A stretch of 64,000 bases of DNA from Bradyrhizobium prioriisuperbiae (GCF_032397745.1 NZ_CP135921.1:8482501-8546500), one strand, 5' to 3'. Shown: positions 33,840 to 45,333, numbered from the stretch's first letter. Numbers and translations: made by a program. The notes: a model not told the origin generated them from the sequence alone.

Positions 33840-34676
33840 TTATGCGGCGATCACGAGATCGCCGCGCTGGCTGACATGCCAGGGAATCACGAGCCGCTCG
33901 ATGCGGTCGACGATCCAGAACAGCACGACGCCCATCAGCGCCAGGATCACCAGCGCCGCGAACATGGTCGGCAGGTCGAATGTTCCGATCGAGCGCTGCA
34001 GCACATAACCGATGCCCGAGTTCGAGCCGACGAACTCGCCGACCACGGCACCGACCACCGCAAGCGTCACCGAAACTTTCAGGCCGGAAAAAATCGCCGG
34101 CATGGCGTGGGGCAGATTGACCGCGCGGAACACATGGAAGCGGCTGCCCTGCATGGCGCGCGCGAGATCGACCATGTCGGGATCGACCGACTTGAAACCC
34201 TGCACTGCGGAGACGACCACCGGAAAAAATCCCAGCAGGAACGCGGCGATGATCTTCGGAATGATGCCGAAGCCGAACCAGACCACGAACAGCGGCGCGA
34301 TCGCGACCTTCGGGATCGACTGCGAGAATACCAGCAGCGGATAGACATAACTTTCGACGGTCTTGGAGCCGGCAATCAGCATGGCGATGGGAATGCCGAA
34401 CAGCGCCGAGAACAGGAAGCCCGCCAAGGTGGCGTAAGTGGTCGGCCACGCCTGCTGCAGCAGTTCCGGCCATGATTCCCAAAGCACCTTCACGACATCG
34501 AAGGGTGACGGGATCTGGTAGGCCGGAATGTGGAACAGACGGATCGAGAGATCCCAGAGCAGGATCAGAAACGCCAAAAAAAAGAACGGGCGAACCCAGC
34601 CGCTGCGCAGCAGCGCGCCAAAGCCCCCGGGGCTTGTCGGATCGCTCATGGTGTCCCCTCCCGCCGTGCCGACCAA
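33840..34676 (-). CDS. NMT1/nitrate/sulfonate-type ABC transporter permease
   Basis: 278 residues, BPD_transp_1 type, with about six membrane helices. The EAA coupling loop is QGFKSVDPDMVDLARAMQGS, followed by HVFRAVNLPHAMPAIFSGLK. This is the SsuC/TauC/ThiX pattern. It is the first gene of the transporter set, with a sigma-70-like promoter 32 bp upstream of the ATG. Confidence 0.93.
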   Translation of the reverse strand: MVGTAGGDTMSDPTSPGGFGALLRSGWVRPFFFLAFLILLWDLSIRLFHIPAYQIPSPFDVVKVLWESWPELLQQAWPTTYATLAGFLFSALFGIPIAMLIAGSKTVESYVYPLLVFSQSIPKVAIAPLFVVWFGFGIIPKIIAAFLLGFFPVVVSAVQGFKSVDPDMVDLARAMQGSRFHVFRAVNLPHAMPAIFSGLKVSVTLAVVGAVVGEFVGSNSGIGYVLQRSIGTFDLPTMFAALVILALMGVVLFWIVDRIERLVIPWHVSQRGDLVIAA

Positions 34677-34707
34677 CGGGCCGGATAGAATTTAACTCGT
34701 TGGATAA

Positions 34708-34735
34708 ATACTACCTCGCGAGCGACGAATGTCAA
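34708..34735 (-). promoter_or_regulatory. Sigma-70-like promoter of the NMT1-type transporter operon
   Basis: On the minus strand TTGACA (34735-34730) and TAGTAT (34713-34708) are separated by 16 bp, and the permease ATG is 32 bp downstream. The spacer holds CTCGCGAG, an 8-bp palindrome that could be an operator for the TetR regulator encoded just upstream. Confidence 0.6.
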
Positions 34736-34831
34736 ATGCGGCGGTTCGCCGCCGGACATGAACTAAAGTCGATTGAAAGACAGCAATGCTGACGCGACCG
34801 TCAGGGAACCGCGAAAAAGGAGCCGTAAAAA

Positions 34832-35584
34832 TCAGACGACGGTCGTAGTGAGCGCGCCGGTCTTGGTCACTTTTTTCTTTGGCGAATTGGACTTAGCCGC
34901 CGACGGCTTGGCCGGCCCGGATTTGGCTGAATGGGCCCCCGGTTTGCCGGTCAGGGCCGCCAGCACCAGGCCGACAATATGCTCCAGCCGCTCGTCCTTG
35001 GCTTCCGGAGACAGCAGGTTGCGCCCGAAAATGACGCTGAGGGTGGCGCTGTTGGACAAATAGAAAAAGCACAGCGCGGCGATGGAGATGTAGAGCTGCA
35101 CCGGATCCATCGCGACCAGGAAATCGCCGCGCTCGACGCCGCGGGTCACCACCGTGCGGATCATTTCGACAAACGGCGAGTGCATCGACTTCACCTTGGT
35201 GGAGCGCTTCAGATGCGCCGCGCGCTCAAGGTTTTCGGTGTTGAGCAGTGCCAGGAATTCCGGATTGCGGATGAAATAATTCCAAGTGAAGCTGATCAGA
35301 CGTTCGATCGCCGCGGGCGGATCAAGATGCTCGAGATCGAGCGTCCGCTCTTCCACGCGGATCGCCTCATAGGCGCCTTCCAGCACGGTGAGATAGAGAT
35401 CTTCCTTGTTGCCAACGTGGTAGTACAGCATCCGCTTGTTGGCGCCCGCCTCCTCCGCAATGCGGTCGACGCGCGCGCCGGCGAGGCCATAAGCCGCAAA
35501 CTCATTCTTGGCGGCCGCGAGAATGCGAAGCCGCATTCCCTCGGGATCGCGCTGCCATTTTGCGGGGCGGCCGGCTTTTGCCAA
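34832..35584 (-). CDS. TetR-family transcriptional regulator
   Basis: 250 residues. The N-terminal TetR HTH reads RLRILAAAKNEFAAYGLAGA then RVDRIAEEAGANKRMLYYHV, followed by the all-helical ligand domain. The C-terminal tail after about residue 215 is unusual: Lys/Ser/Pro/Ala-rich (SAKSGPAKPSAAKSNSPKKK), probably disordered. It is encoded directly upstream of the NMT1-type transporter and catabolic genes and downstream of the dehydratase gene, so it is the best candidate regulator of the island. Confidence 0.92.
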   Translation of the reverse strand: MAKAGRPAKWQRDPEGMRLRILAAAKNEFAAYGLAGARVDRIAEEAGANKRMLYYHVGNKEDLYLTVLEGAYEAIRVEERTLDLEHLDPPAAIERLISFTWNYFIRNPEFLALLNTENLERAAHLKRSTKVKSMHSPFVEMIRTVVTRGVERGDFLVAMDPVQLYISIAALCFFYLSNSATLSVIFGRNLLSPEAKDERLEHIVGLVLAALTGKPGAHSAKSGPAKPSAAKSNSPKKKVTKTGALTTTVV

Positions 35585-35701
35585 AATCGAATGTCCTTTA
35601 AATGAGGCGAGTTACGAAACTCACCTCACGCTGTAGCACGTAGCCGGCCGCTTGAGAACGACCGGCACGGTGCCGCAATGGACAGAACCGGGAGCGTCGG
35701 G

Positions 35702-37447
<1,746 letters not shown>

Positions 37448-37810
37448 ATCCCTGCCTGTGATGTTTCCGCCGGTGGTATTTTTGATCAGCCTGCGTAACT
37501 CAGCGGTTGCGCTCGGGCAAGGCGACGGGGCGCGCTGTTGGATTGTTTCTGGTAATTGCTGCGAACAGACGTGCCACCGGTCGCGGCCGCAACCGCCGGT
37601 TTTGCTTTCAAGCAGAAGTGATACGAAAGGCTAACGCACGGCTCGTTTCAGCGTGTTGTTGTTCACTGGCAACGTGAGAAAGTCGGAAAAATTAGGGCTG
37701 AATATTACATTTTTGCAAGAAAACACGTTCGTCATTTCGCATTGCAGCGCGTTCAGGCTTAATGCGCCGCCCGGTTAATTTCCGGATGTTGGGAATCAGA
37801 AAGACGATCA
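37448..37810. other. Intergenic region between dehydratase and RND genes
   Basis: About 360 bases between two divergent transcription units. It should hold both promoters. I see a few short GC hairpins (for example around 37573-37600) and an AT-rich stretch near 37690-37735, but nothing I can assign. No gene is convincing here. Confidence 0.5.
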
Positions 37811-38974
37811 ATGACGGCTCGACGGTTATTTCTTGTCGGACTCACGCTTCTTGTCTGCGTGGGCCTCTACTATGGCTACGGGCGCTTCTATGGAACGCCT
37901 GAGCGGGCTTCGAACGCAGCGAAGGCGCGCGCGGTCGCCGCCGTGCCAGTTACGGTCACCACCGCCCAGACCAAAACGTTCCCCGTGGTGCTGAGCGGGC
38001 TCGGGACGATCCAGGCCTTCAATTCCGTCACCGCGCGAACCCGGGTCGACGGCGAAGTCGTCAAGATCCTGTTCAAGGAAGGCCAGACCGTCAAACAGGG
38101 CGACCTGCTGGCCCAGATCGACCCGCGCCCCTACCAGGCCTCGGTCGACCAGGCCACCGCCAAGAAAGCGCAGGACCAGGCGACGCTGCACAATTCCGAA
38201 CTCGACCTGCAGCGCTATTCCACCCTCGCCAAGCAGGACTTCGCATCGCGCCAACAGCTCGACACCCAGACCGCTGCGGTGGCTCAGAACACCGCTCTGG
38301 TCGCGGCTGATACCGCCGCGCTCGAGAACGCGCAGACGCAACTCGACTACACCAACATCCGCTCCCCGATCACGGGCCGCGTCGGTTTCCGACTGGTCGA
38401 CCAGGGCAATATCGTCAACGCCTCGAGCGCGACCGGAATCGTCACCATCACCCAGGTCCAGCCGATCACGGCCCTCTTCACCCTGCCCGAAGGCCAGATC
38501 AGCGACATCAACAGCGCAATGCAGAAAGGCCCGGTGACGGCGCTCGCCTACAGCGCCGACGGCAACCGCAAACTGGCGGACGGCACGCTGACGGTGGTCA
38601 ACAACCAGGTCGACCCCACCACCGCCACCATCCAGATCAAGGCCACGTTCGAGAATCTCGACAATGCGTTGTGGCCCGGTCTTGCGGTCGTGGTGCGTGT
38701 TCCGATTCAGACCCTGGACAATGTGATCGTGCTGCCGCAGGCGGCGATCCAGCACGGCCAGCAGGGATTGACGGCGTATGTCATCGGCGGCGACCAGAAA
38801 GCCAGCCTGCGGCAGGTCGAGATCGGTGCTGCGAACAATGACAGCGCCGTGGTCACCAAGGGCATCGCCGCCGGCGACCGCATCGTGGTGTCCGGACAAT
38901 ACCGCTTGCAGAACGGCACGACGGTCTCGGCGACCGACGCCAACGCCACTATCGGCCAGAGTACACAGCGATGA
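37811..38974 (+). CDS. RND efflux system, periplasmic adaptor (membrane fusion) subunit
   Basis: 387 residues. One N-terminal membrane segment (RLFLVGLTLLVCVGLYYGYG), then the adaptor plan: barrel-sandwich lipoyl half (VVKILFKEGQTVKQGDLLAQ then IDPRPYQASVDQATAK), alpha-hairpin (about 118-175), the second half (NIRSPITGRVGFRLVDQGNI) and a beta-barrel plus membrane-proximal domain with ALWPGLAVVVRVPIQTLDNV. It resembles MdtA. It overlaps the inner-membrane pump gene by 4 bp (ATGA). No outer-membrane TolC-type gene is in the window. Confidence 0.94.
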   Translation: MTARRLFLVGLTLLVCVGLYYGYGRFYGTPERASNAAKARAVAAVPVTVTTAQTKTFPVVLSGLGTIQAFNSVTARTRVDGEVVKILFKEGQTVKQGDLLAQIDPRPYQASVDQATAKKAQDQATLHNSELDLQRYSTLAKQDFASRQQLDTQTAAVAQNTALVAADTAALENAQTQLDYTNIRSPITGRVGFRLVDQGNIVNASSATGIVTITQVQPITALFTLPEGQISDINSAMQKGPVTALAYSADGNRKLADGTLTVVNNQVDPTTATIQIKATFENLDNALWPGLAVVVRVPIQTLDNVIVLPQAAIQHGQQGLTAYVIGGDQKASLRQVEIGAANNDSAVVTKGIAAGDRIVVSGQYRLQNGTTVSATDANATIGQSTQR

Positions 38975-41900
38975 GCGACGGCGGCCTCTCAGGACCATTC
39001 ATCAAACGCCCGATCGCTACCTCGCTAATGATGGCGGGGGTGCTGTTCGTCGGATTGATCGCCTACCCGCTATTGGGCGTCGCTCCGCTGCCGCAGATCG
39101 ATTTCCCAACCATCCAGGTGTCCGCCAGCCTGCCCGGCGCCAGCCCCGACACCATGGCGTCGTCGGTGGCGCAGCCGCTGGAAAACCAGTTCGCGCAGAT
39201 CGCCGGGGTCGCGGAACTGACCTCGACCAGTTCGCTGGGGTCGTCCTCGATCACCATCCAGTTCGATCTCAATCGCAACATCGACGGCGCCGCCAACGAC
39301 GTGCAGGCCGCCATCAACGCGGCCAGCGGCCAGCTGCCGAAAACGCTGCCAAGCCCGCCGACCTATCGCAAGGTCAATCCGGCCGACTCGCCGATCCTGC
39401 TGTTATCGGCGACATCGGATTCGATGCCGCTGACCGAATTGGACGACAACGTCGAAACCAAGATCTCGCAACAGATCAGCCAGTTGCCCGGCGTCGGCCT
39501 GGTCACCATCGGCGGCCAGCAGAAACCCGCCATCCGCATCCAGCTGGATCCAGCCCGGCTCGCCACCAAGGGACTGTCGCTCGAAGACGTCCGCACCCAG
39601 CTCGTCGCCACCACGGTCAACAGCCCCAAGGGCGCGCTTGACGGCACCACGCGCAGCTACACGATCTACGCCAACGACCAGTTGCCCGTCGCCAAGGACT
39701 GGAACGACGTCATCATCGCCTATCGCAACGGCGCGCCGCTGCGCATTCGCGACGTCGGACAGGCCATCGCCGGCCCCGAGGACACCAAACAGGCGGCGTG
39801 GGCGAACGGTCAGCGCGGCGTGTTCCTGGTCATCTTCAAGCAACCCGGCGCCAACGTCATCGAAACGGTGGACCGCATCAAGTCCGCGCTGCCGCGCCTC
39901 GAACTGGCGCTGCCGCCCGCCATCAAGATCAACATCCTGAGCGATCGTACCCAGACCATTCGCGCATCGGTGTCCGACGTGCAATTCACGCTCGCGATCA
40001 CCATCGGCCTGGTCATCCTGGTGATCTTCGCCTTCCTGCGTAATGTCTGGGCTACCATCATTCCGGCTGTGACGGTGCCACTGGCCTTGCTCGGCGCCTG
40101 CGCGCTGATGTGGATGAGCGGCTACACCCTCGACAACCTGTCGTTGATGGCGTTGACGATTTCGGTCGGCTTCGTGGTCGACGACGCCATCGTCATGCTG
40201 GAGAACATCACCCGCTATATCGAAGAGGGCGAGAGCCCGATGAAGGCTGCCTTCAAGGGCGCCGGCGAAATCGGCTTCACGATCTTCTCGATTTCGCTGT
40301 CGCTGATCGCGGTGCTGATCCCGCTGCTGCTGATGGGCGGCATCATCGGACGCCTGTTCCGCGAATTTGCCATTGTGCTATCGATGACCATCGTGGTCTC
40401 GGCCTTCGTGTCACTGACATTGACGCCGATGATGGCTTCGCGGTTCCTGAAGCCGCACAGCGAGGAGCATCACGGCCGCCTGTTCAATGCCAGCGAACGG
40501 GTTTTCGATGCCATGCTCAATGGCTACAAAAGCGTGCTGGATTTCGCCTTGCGCTTCAGGCTGATTACACTGGGCGTCTTCTTCGCGTCACTGGCGGCGA
40601 CGATCGCCCTGTTCGTGATCATTCCGAAGGGCTTCTTTCCGCAGCAGGACACCGGCCTGATCAGCGGCCAGTCGGAAGCCGCCCAGGAAATTTCGTTCCA
40701 GGACATGATGCGCAAGCAGCAGCAACTCGGCGCCATCGTGCAGGCCGACCCCGCAGTCGCCAGCGTCGCGATGTCGGTCGGCGGCACCGGCGGCAATTCG
40801 CTCAATACCGGCCGCTTTTTCATCACCCTGAAGCCGCGCGACGATCGTGACGTCAACGCCGACCAGATCATCGCGCGGCTGCGTCCGAAACTCGATCAGG
40901 TCGAAGGCGCCCGGCTGTTCCTGCAGGCGGCACAGGACGTGCGAATCGGTGGCCGCGCCACACGCACGCAGTACCAACTTGCGCTGCAGGATGCCGACAT
41001 CAACGAACTGAACACCTGGGCGCCGAAGATCCTCGACAAGCTGAAGACCCTGAAGGAATTGCGCGACGTCGCCACCGACCAGCAGACCCAGGGCAACACC
41101 CTGACGCTGACCATCGACCGCGATCAGGCCTCGCGCCTCGGCATCCAGCCGCAGGTGATCGACGACACGCTGTATGACGCGTTCGGCCAGCGCCAGGTGA
41201 CCCAGTACTTCACCCAGACCAACACCTATCACGTCATCATGGAGGTGCTGCCGAAGCAGCAGGGCGACGTCGAAACGCTCAACAGCATCTATGTGAAATC
41301 GCCGACAACCGGACAGAACGTGCCGCTGTCGTCGTTCGTGCGCTGGACCACGCTGCCGGTGCAGCCGCTGTCGATCGGCCACCAGGGCCAGTTCCCGGCG
41401 GTGACGCTGAGCTTCAACCTCGCGCAGGGTGTGGCGCTTGGTCAGGCGACCGATGCCATCGAACAGGCCCAGCGCGACCTGCAAATTCCGGGCGCGTTGA
41501 CCATGCGCTTCCAGGGAACGGCACAGGCATTCCAGCAATCACTGAGCACCGTTCCGCTGCTGATCGTGGCGGCACTGATCGTGGTGTATCTGATCCTGGG
41601 CATCCTGTACGAAAGCTACATCCACCCGCTGACAATCCTGTCGACCTTGCCGTCGGCGGCACTCGGCGCGCTCGCAACCCTGATGCTGGGCGGCTACGAC
41701 TTCAGCCTGATCGCACTGATCGGCGTCATCCTGCTGATCGGCATCGTGAAGAAGAACGGCATCATGATGGTCGATTTCGCCATCGCCGGCGAACGCGATC
41801 AGGGCATGTCGAGCGAGGAAAGCATTCGCCAGGCCGCGATCCTCCGCTTCCGCCCGATCATGATGACCACCATGGCGGCACTGCTCGGCGCCGTGCCGCT

Positions 41901-42132
41901 GATGTTGGGTCACGGCACCGGCTCCGAACTGCGCCAGCCGCTGGGCTGGTCGATGGTCGGCGGCCTGATCGTCAGCCAGGCGCTGACGCTGTTCACGACC
42001 CCGGTGATCTACCTCTATCTCGACCGTCTCTCGAACTGGATGAGCCCGCGCAAGCACGAGGCGCCGCCGGAGATCCCCGCGGACCACGACGACGATTATC
42101 CAGAGAAGCTGCGCTCGGCGGCCAGCCGGTAG
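38971..42132 (+). CDS. RND efflux pump, inner-membrane transporter (HAE1, MdtB/C-like)
   Basis: 1053 residues, full length. Opens FIKRPIATSLMMAGVLFVGL, with the large periplasmic loops and 12 membrane helices. The proton-relay Asp pair is Asp404-Asp405 in SVGFVVDDAIVMLENITRYI (helix 4); the internal-repeat partner is in LIGVILLIGIVKKNGIMMVD. The closest textbook members are MdtB/MdtC, and the start LPQIDFPTIQVSASLPGASP fits. It exports drugs, bile-salt-like compounds or metabolites with its adaptor. No dedicated regulator lies beside it. Confidence 0.95.
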   Translation: MSDGGLSGPFIKRPIATSLMMAGVLFVGLIAYPLLGVAPLPQIDFPTIQVSASLPGASPDTMASSVAQPLENQFAQIAGVAELTSTSSLGSSSITIQFDLNRNIDGAANDVQAAINAASGQLPKTLPSPPTYRKVNPADSPILLLSATSDSMPLTELDDNVETKISQQISQLPGVGLVTIGGQQKPAIRIQLDPARLATKGLSLEDVRTQLVATTVNSPKGALDGTTRSYTIYANDQLPVAKDWNDVIIAYRNGAPLRIRDVGQAIAGPEDTKQAAWANGQRGVFLVIFKQPGANVIETVDRIKSALPRLELALPPAIKINILSDRTQTIRASVSDVQFTLAITIGLVILVIFAFLRNVWATIIPAVTVPLALLGACALMWMSGYTLDNLSLMALTISVGFVVDDAIVMLENITRYIEEGESPMKAAFKGAGEIGFTIFSISLSLIAVLIPLLLMGGIIGRLFREFAIVLSMTIVVSAFVSLTLTPMMASRFLKPHSEEHHGRLFNASERVFDAMLNGYKSVLDFALRFRLITLGVFFASLAATIALFVIIPKGFFPQQDTGLISGQSEAAQEISFQDMMRKQQQLGAIVQADPAVASVAMSVGGTGGNSLNTGRFFITLKPRDDRDVNADQIIARLRPKLDQVEGARLFLQAAQDVRIGGRATRTQYQLALQDADINELNTWAPKILDKLKTLKELRDVATDQQTQGNTLTLTIDRDQASRLGIQPQVIDDTLYDAFGQRQVTQYFTQTNTYHVIMEVLPKQQGDVETLNSIYVKSPTTGQNVPLSSFVRWTTLPVQPLSIGHQGQFPAVTLSFNLAQGVALGQATDAIEQAQRDLQIPGALTMRFQGTAQAFQQSLSTVPLLIVAALIVVYLILGILYESYIHPLTILSTLPSAALGALATLMLGGYDFSLIALIGVILLIGIVKKNGIMMVDFAIAGERDQGMSSEESIRQAAILRFRPIMMTTMAALLGAVPLMLGHGTGSELRQPLGWSMVGGLIVSQALTLFTTPVIYLYLDRLSNWMSPRKHEAPPEIPADHDDDYPEKLRSAASR

Positions 42133-42147
42133 AGTGGCAAACGACAG

Positions 42148-42176
42148 CCCGCGGCGACGCCGTCGCATACCGCGGG
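42148..42176. terminator. Hairpin between convergent RND and GNAT genes
   Basis: CCCGCGG and CCGCGGG enclose an inner GCGAC/GTCGC stem, making a nested GC hairpin followed on the plus strand by TCAATTATTT. It is placed to end both convergent transcripts, though the T-run is weak. Confidence 0.5.
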
Positions 42177-42195
42177 TCAATTATTTCATCGATAG

Positions 42196-42834
42196 TCACA
42201 TGCCGGCGTGATGCGCCAGCTCGACCGCGACGTTGCGCCACTGCACGCAGGGAATGTCCTCGGCGGCGATGTGCACGGTCTTCATCATGCGCACTTCGCG
42301 CCAGTCGCCAGGCGTGTTGGTGAAGCTGTAGCCGGCCTTGCGCGCCAGCGACTGCATCTGGTTGTTGGTGCGCAGCGTATCGCCGAAAACGCGATGCACA
42401 CCGAACGCCGCCGCACGGCATTCGAGATTGGAGAGAAGCGCAAAGCCGATGCCCTGCCCGCGATGCGCGTCATCAACCGAAAGGCCGAACTCGAGGGTGC
42501 CGGCCGTCTCGTCCACCCTGTAGCGCGCTTCGCCGACAATGGTTCTGATGCCGTCGATCGTCATCTCGGCAATGACCGCAAAGCGATTGTCGTCGCCGAT
42601 GTGCAGCAGCACATCGAGCTCATGATTGGACAATCCGTTGCTGGCGCCGGTGAAGCGATTGTAGCGCGCTTCCGGCGACAGCGTCTTGAAGTAGGCCTGC
42701 AGCGCGGGGCCGTCCCGCGGCTCGACGAAGCGCACCGTGACCGACTGGCCGTTGCGCAGCCGCAGCACATCGGAGAACCGGCGCAGGTCCTGCCGGCTCC
42801 AGTCCAGATGATCAGCGGTTGACATCGCAGCCAT
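42196..42834 (-). CDS. GNAT-family N-acetyltransferase
   Basis: 212 residues from ATG 42834; Met4 is an alternative start. The acetyl-CoA-binding motif A is LEFGLSVDDAHRGQGIGFAL followed by LSNLECRAAAFGVHRVFGDT, and the strand before it is VGEARYRVDETA. The N-terminal part (VTVRFVEPRDGPALQAYFKT LSPEARYNRF) resembles the GNAT domains joined to acetyl-CoA synthetase-like proteins. The acceptor is unknown. It lies alone between the RND pump and the DUF1127 gene. Confidence 0.88.
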   Translation of the reverse strand: MAAMSTADHLDWSRQDLRRFSDVLRLRNGQSVTVRFVEPRDGPALQAYFKTLSPEARYNRFTGASNGLSNHELDVLLHIGDDNRFAVIAEMTIDGIRTIVGEARYRVDETAGTLEFGLSVDDAHRGQGIGFALLSNLECRAAAFGVHRVFGDTLRTNNQMQSLARKAGYSFTNTPGDWREVRMMKTVHIAAEDIPCVQWRNVAVELAHHAGM

Positions 42835-42890
42835 GGCAGCGCTCGTTCGGTTGCAGTTCGGCTCAATCAGATCTTGATCTGGGGTGAACG

Positions 42891-43094
42891 TCAGCCGCGC
42901 CAGAACGGCTTTTCGATCTCGTGGGCGACGTCATCCCAGGACAATCCCACGTCATTCAGATCGCGGTCGGTCCAGGCGGCGAGTTCACCCCGCTCGACGT
43001 AGCGGCGGTGCCAGGTGTGCAGGACCTCGCCGACTTGGCCCAAGAACCCTGACTCATGATGATTTGTCATTGCTTGATCGGTACGAACGAACAT
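42891..43094 (-). CDS. DUF1127 small protein
   Basis: 67 residues with ATAGGAGG just before the ATG. The C-terminal half carries the DUF1127 pattern: HTWHRRYVERGELAAWTDRD then LNDVGLSWDDV, with a short Arg-containing helix. Small DUF1127 proteins in Rhizobiales have been linked to RNA turnover and phosphate or stress adaptation. The gene is divergent from a LysR regulator 112 bp away, which may control it. Confidence 0.88.
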   Translation of the reverse strand: MFVRTDQAMTNHHESGFLGQVGEVLHTWHRRYVERGELAAWTDRDLNDVGLSWDDVAHEIEKPFWRG

Positions 43095-43206
43095 AATGAC
43101 CTCCTATGGCAATCAATTGACCGAAAATATCTGCCTCAGAACCCACATTGACAAACGACACTTTGTCCTCCAATTCATGATATAATCTCATACATGAGGA
43201 GGGCCC

Positions 43207-44145
43207 ATGACCACCCGGTTACCTTCCCTGAACGGTTTGCGGGCGTTTGAGGCGGCGGCCCGCCATCTCAGCTTCACCAACGCGGCCGCCGAGCTGAATG
43301 TGACCCAGACCGCGATCAGCCATCAGATCCGGCGGCTCGAGGAGGAACTCGGGATTGCGCTGTTCGTCAGGCAGAACCGGACGCTCGCGCTGACCCCGGC
43401 GGCGCGGGACTATCTCCCCGGCATCCGGGCCGCATTTCAGGACCTGCGGCAGGCGACCGACCGCCTGCTGCGCAAGGACAACGAACGCGTGCTCACCATC
43501 AGCACGCTGGCCTCCTTCGCCGCGAAATGGCTGCTGCCGCGGCTGGCCTCTTTCCAGGAGGCGCATCCCGGCATCGATGTGCGCATCACCACGTCGACCG
43601 AACTGGTGAATTTTCAGAGGGACAATGTGGATGCGGCGATCCGCTACGGCCGCGGCCAATGGCCGGGCCTGCACGCCGTGTGGCTGCTCGCGGATGAGCT
43701 GTTTCCGGTCTGCAGTCCGGCACTGCTCAAGGGCGAACGCCCCCTGAAGCAGCCGGAAGATCTCGCCCACCACACGCTGCTCTACACCAGCCTGACCAGT
43801 GAGGACTGGCGCCTGTGGCTCACCGCCGCGGGCTTGCCGATCGAGACCATCGCGCATCGCGGACTGACGTTCGATATGTCCTTCATGACGATCCAGGCCG
43901 CGATCGATGGCCTCGGCGTTGCCATCGGCCAGACATCCTACGTCCAGGACGACATCGAGAAAGGGCGCCTGGTCGTTCCCTTTGACATGGCGATGCCCGC
44001 CGACGCGGGCTTCTACATTGTGTCACCGGAGGCGACGGCCAACACACCGAACCTGGCCGCATTCCGGAAATGGCTGGTCACCACAGCAAAGCATGGCGAC
44101 CAGACTTCGCAGTCTTATCCCGCAACCGTGGAGAAGTCAGGCTGA
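43207..44145 (+). CDS. LysR-family regulator, GcvA-like
   Basis: 312 residues, GAGGAGGG before the ATG. The opening LPSLNGLRAFEAAARHLSFT followed by NAAAELNVTQTAISHQIRRL is the GcvA-type HTH. The effector domain has DVRITTSTELVNFQRDNVDA and AIRYGRGQWPGLHAVWLLAD. A TATAAT hexamer at 43181-43186 lies at the right distance for its promoter, but no well-spaced -35 is visible. It is divergent from the DUF1127 gene, and its 3' end overlaps the convergent enoyl-CoA hydratase gene by 31 bp. Confidence 0.92.
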   Translation: MTTRLPSLNGLRAFEAAARHLSFTNAAAELNVTQTAISHQIRRLEEELGIALFVRQNRTLALTPAARDYLPGIRAAFQDLRQATDRLLRKDNERVLTISTLASFAAKWLLPRLASFQEAHPGIDVRITTSTELVNFQRDNVDAAIRYGRGQWPGLHAVWLLADELFPVCSPALLKGERPLKQPEDLAHHTLLYTSLTSEDWRLWLTAAGLPIETIAHRGLTFDMSFMTIQAAIDGLGVAIGQTSYVQDDIEKGRLVVPFDMAMPADAGFYIVSPEATANTPNLAAFRKWLVTTAKHGDQTSQSYPATVEKSG

Positions 44146-44888
44146 CGGCGCTCGGCGAACGCGGCGAATGCTTCGCGCGCTTCCGCGGTCTTCAGCCTCT
44201 CCTGGAAGATCGCGCCCTCGCGATCCATCTGCGCGGAGATCGCCTCAACCGGACGCATCAGGGCCTTGGTATGGGCCAGCGCGCCGAGCGGCCGCTTGGT
44301 CAGGGCTTCCGCGGCACTCCGCGCCTTCGCACGCAGCTCCGCCACCGGGACCACGGCATTCGCAAGACCGATTGACGCCGCCGTTGCCCCATCGACCGGC
44401 TCGCCGAGCGCAAACATCGCATAAGCACGGGCATGGCCGACACGTGCCGGCAACAGATGACTGGATGCGGCTTCAGGCACCAGCGCCAGATTCACAAACG
44501 GCGTCATCAGCCGCGCGGTATCGGCCACATACACCAGATCGCAATGCAGCAGCATGGTGGTGCCGACCCCGACCGCGTTGCCTTGCACGGCAGCGACCAG
44601 CGGCCGCGTCGCCTTGGCGAGATTCTTCAGGAAACGAAACACATGCTTCTCGCCCTCGTGCGTGCCCTTTGACTGCGCGCTGAAATCGGCGAGATCGTTA
44701 CCGGCCGTAAAGCTGTCGCCGTCGCCCTGGATCAGCACTACGCGGATCGCCGGGTCCTTCTCCGCGCGATCAAGCGCGTCGGCCAGCGCGCCATACATCG
44801 CATTGGTCAGCGCATTTTTCTTGTCCGCCCGCGCGAGCGTGATGGTCAGGATGCCGGCCTCGACATCGGTCTTCACATGGTCAGTCAT
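44115..44888 (-). CDS. Enoyl-CoA hydratase/isomerase family protein
   Basis: 257 residues, normal crotonase length. The oxyanion-hole strands are ADKKNALTNAMYGALADALD and FTAGNDLADFSAQSKGTHEG, then AAVQGNAVGVGTTMLLHCDL. The second catalytic Glu region reads LVPEAASSHLLPARVG, retaining one Glu. It may act as hydratase or isomerase on a short or aromatic acyl-CoA. The ATG overlaps the MarR gene stop by 8 bp, so it is in the MarR operon. Confidence 0.92.
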   Translation of the reverse strand: MTDHVKTDVEAGILTITLARADKKNALTNAMYGALADALDRAEKDPAIRVVLIQGDGDSFTAGNDLADFSAQSKGTHEGEKHVFRFLKNLAKATRPLVAAVQGNAVGVGTTMLLHCDLVYVADTARLMTPFVNLALVPEAASSHLLPARVGHARAYAMFALGEPVDGATAASIGLANAVVPVAELRAKARSAAEALTKRPLGALAHTKALMRPVEAISAQMDREGAIFQERLKTAEAREAFAAFAERRQPDFSTVAG

Positions 44889-45333
44889 GGGTTGCTCCTT
44901 CGGAATTTTTGGGGAATTTTGTCTGCAGGCTGGTGAGCCAGCGCGCGACGATCTCGATTTCCTTTTCGGAAAAGCCTTCCATCATCTTGCTGTTGAGCAT
45001 TTGCGTGCGCGCCACCGCACGCTTGCGCACGTCAGTCCCCCTTGGTGTCAGATGCACGCGCGACGACCGCCCGTCGTCGCCGTCGGGCTTGCGCTGCACC
45101 AGGCCGGCGCGCTCCATCCGGTCGGCCAGCCCCGTCATCGCCGACGGCACCAGATCGAGCGCCTCGGCAATCTCGCCGATCAGCGCGCCATCGTTGCGGC
45201 CGAGATAAAACAATACTCCTGACTGCGCCGACGTCGGGCCCTTTTCCTCGACCATCTGCTGCTCCACCCAGCGCTGCAGCCGGCGCTGCGCAACGTTCAA
45301 CAGAAAGATCAGCCGGCGATCGGGAGGCGTCAT
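44881..45333 (-). CDS. MarR-family transcriptional regulator
   Basis: 150 residues. The winged helix is GALIGEIAEALDLVPSAMTG followed by LADRMERAGLVQRKPDGDDG and a wing RSSRVHLTPRGTDVRKRAVA, all characteristic. It is directly upstream of and overlaps the enoyl-CoA hydratase gene. A perfect 20-bp palindrome 12 bp before its start (45346-45365) is the likely operator, so it probably represses itself and the hydratase and is relieved by an acyl- or aryl-CoA. Confidence 0.93.
   Translation of the reverse strand: MTPPDRRLIFLLNVAQRRLQRWVEQQMVEEKGPTSAQSGVLFYLGRNDGALIGEIAEALDLVPSAMTGLADRMERAGLVQRKPDGDDGRSSRVHLTPRGTDVRKRAVARTQMLNSKMMEGFSEKEIEIVARWLTSLQTKFPKNSEGATHD

Noticed and set aside
32730..34475. 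A 581-codon plus-strand frame opposite the NMT1-type transporter genes
   Set aside because: Antisense shadow of clearly coding minus-strand genes, with low-complexity Arg/His/Asp-rich translation.
43148..43186. TTGACA and TATAAT before the LysR gene as a sigma-70 promoter
   Set aside because: The spacing is 27 bp, far from 16-18. The TATAAT may still be a -10, but the TTGACA is not its partner.
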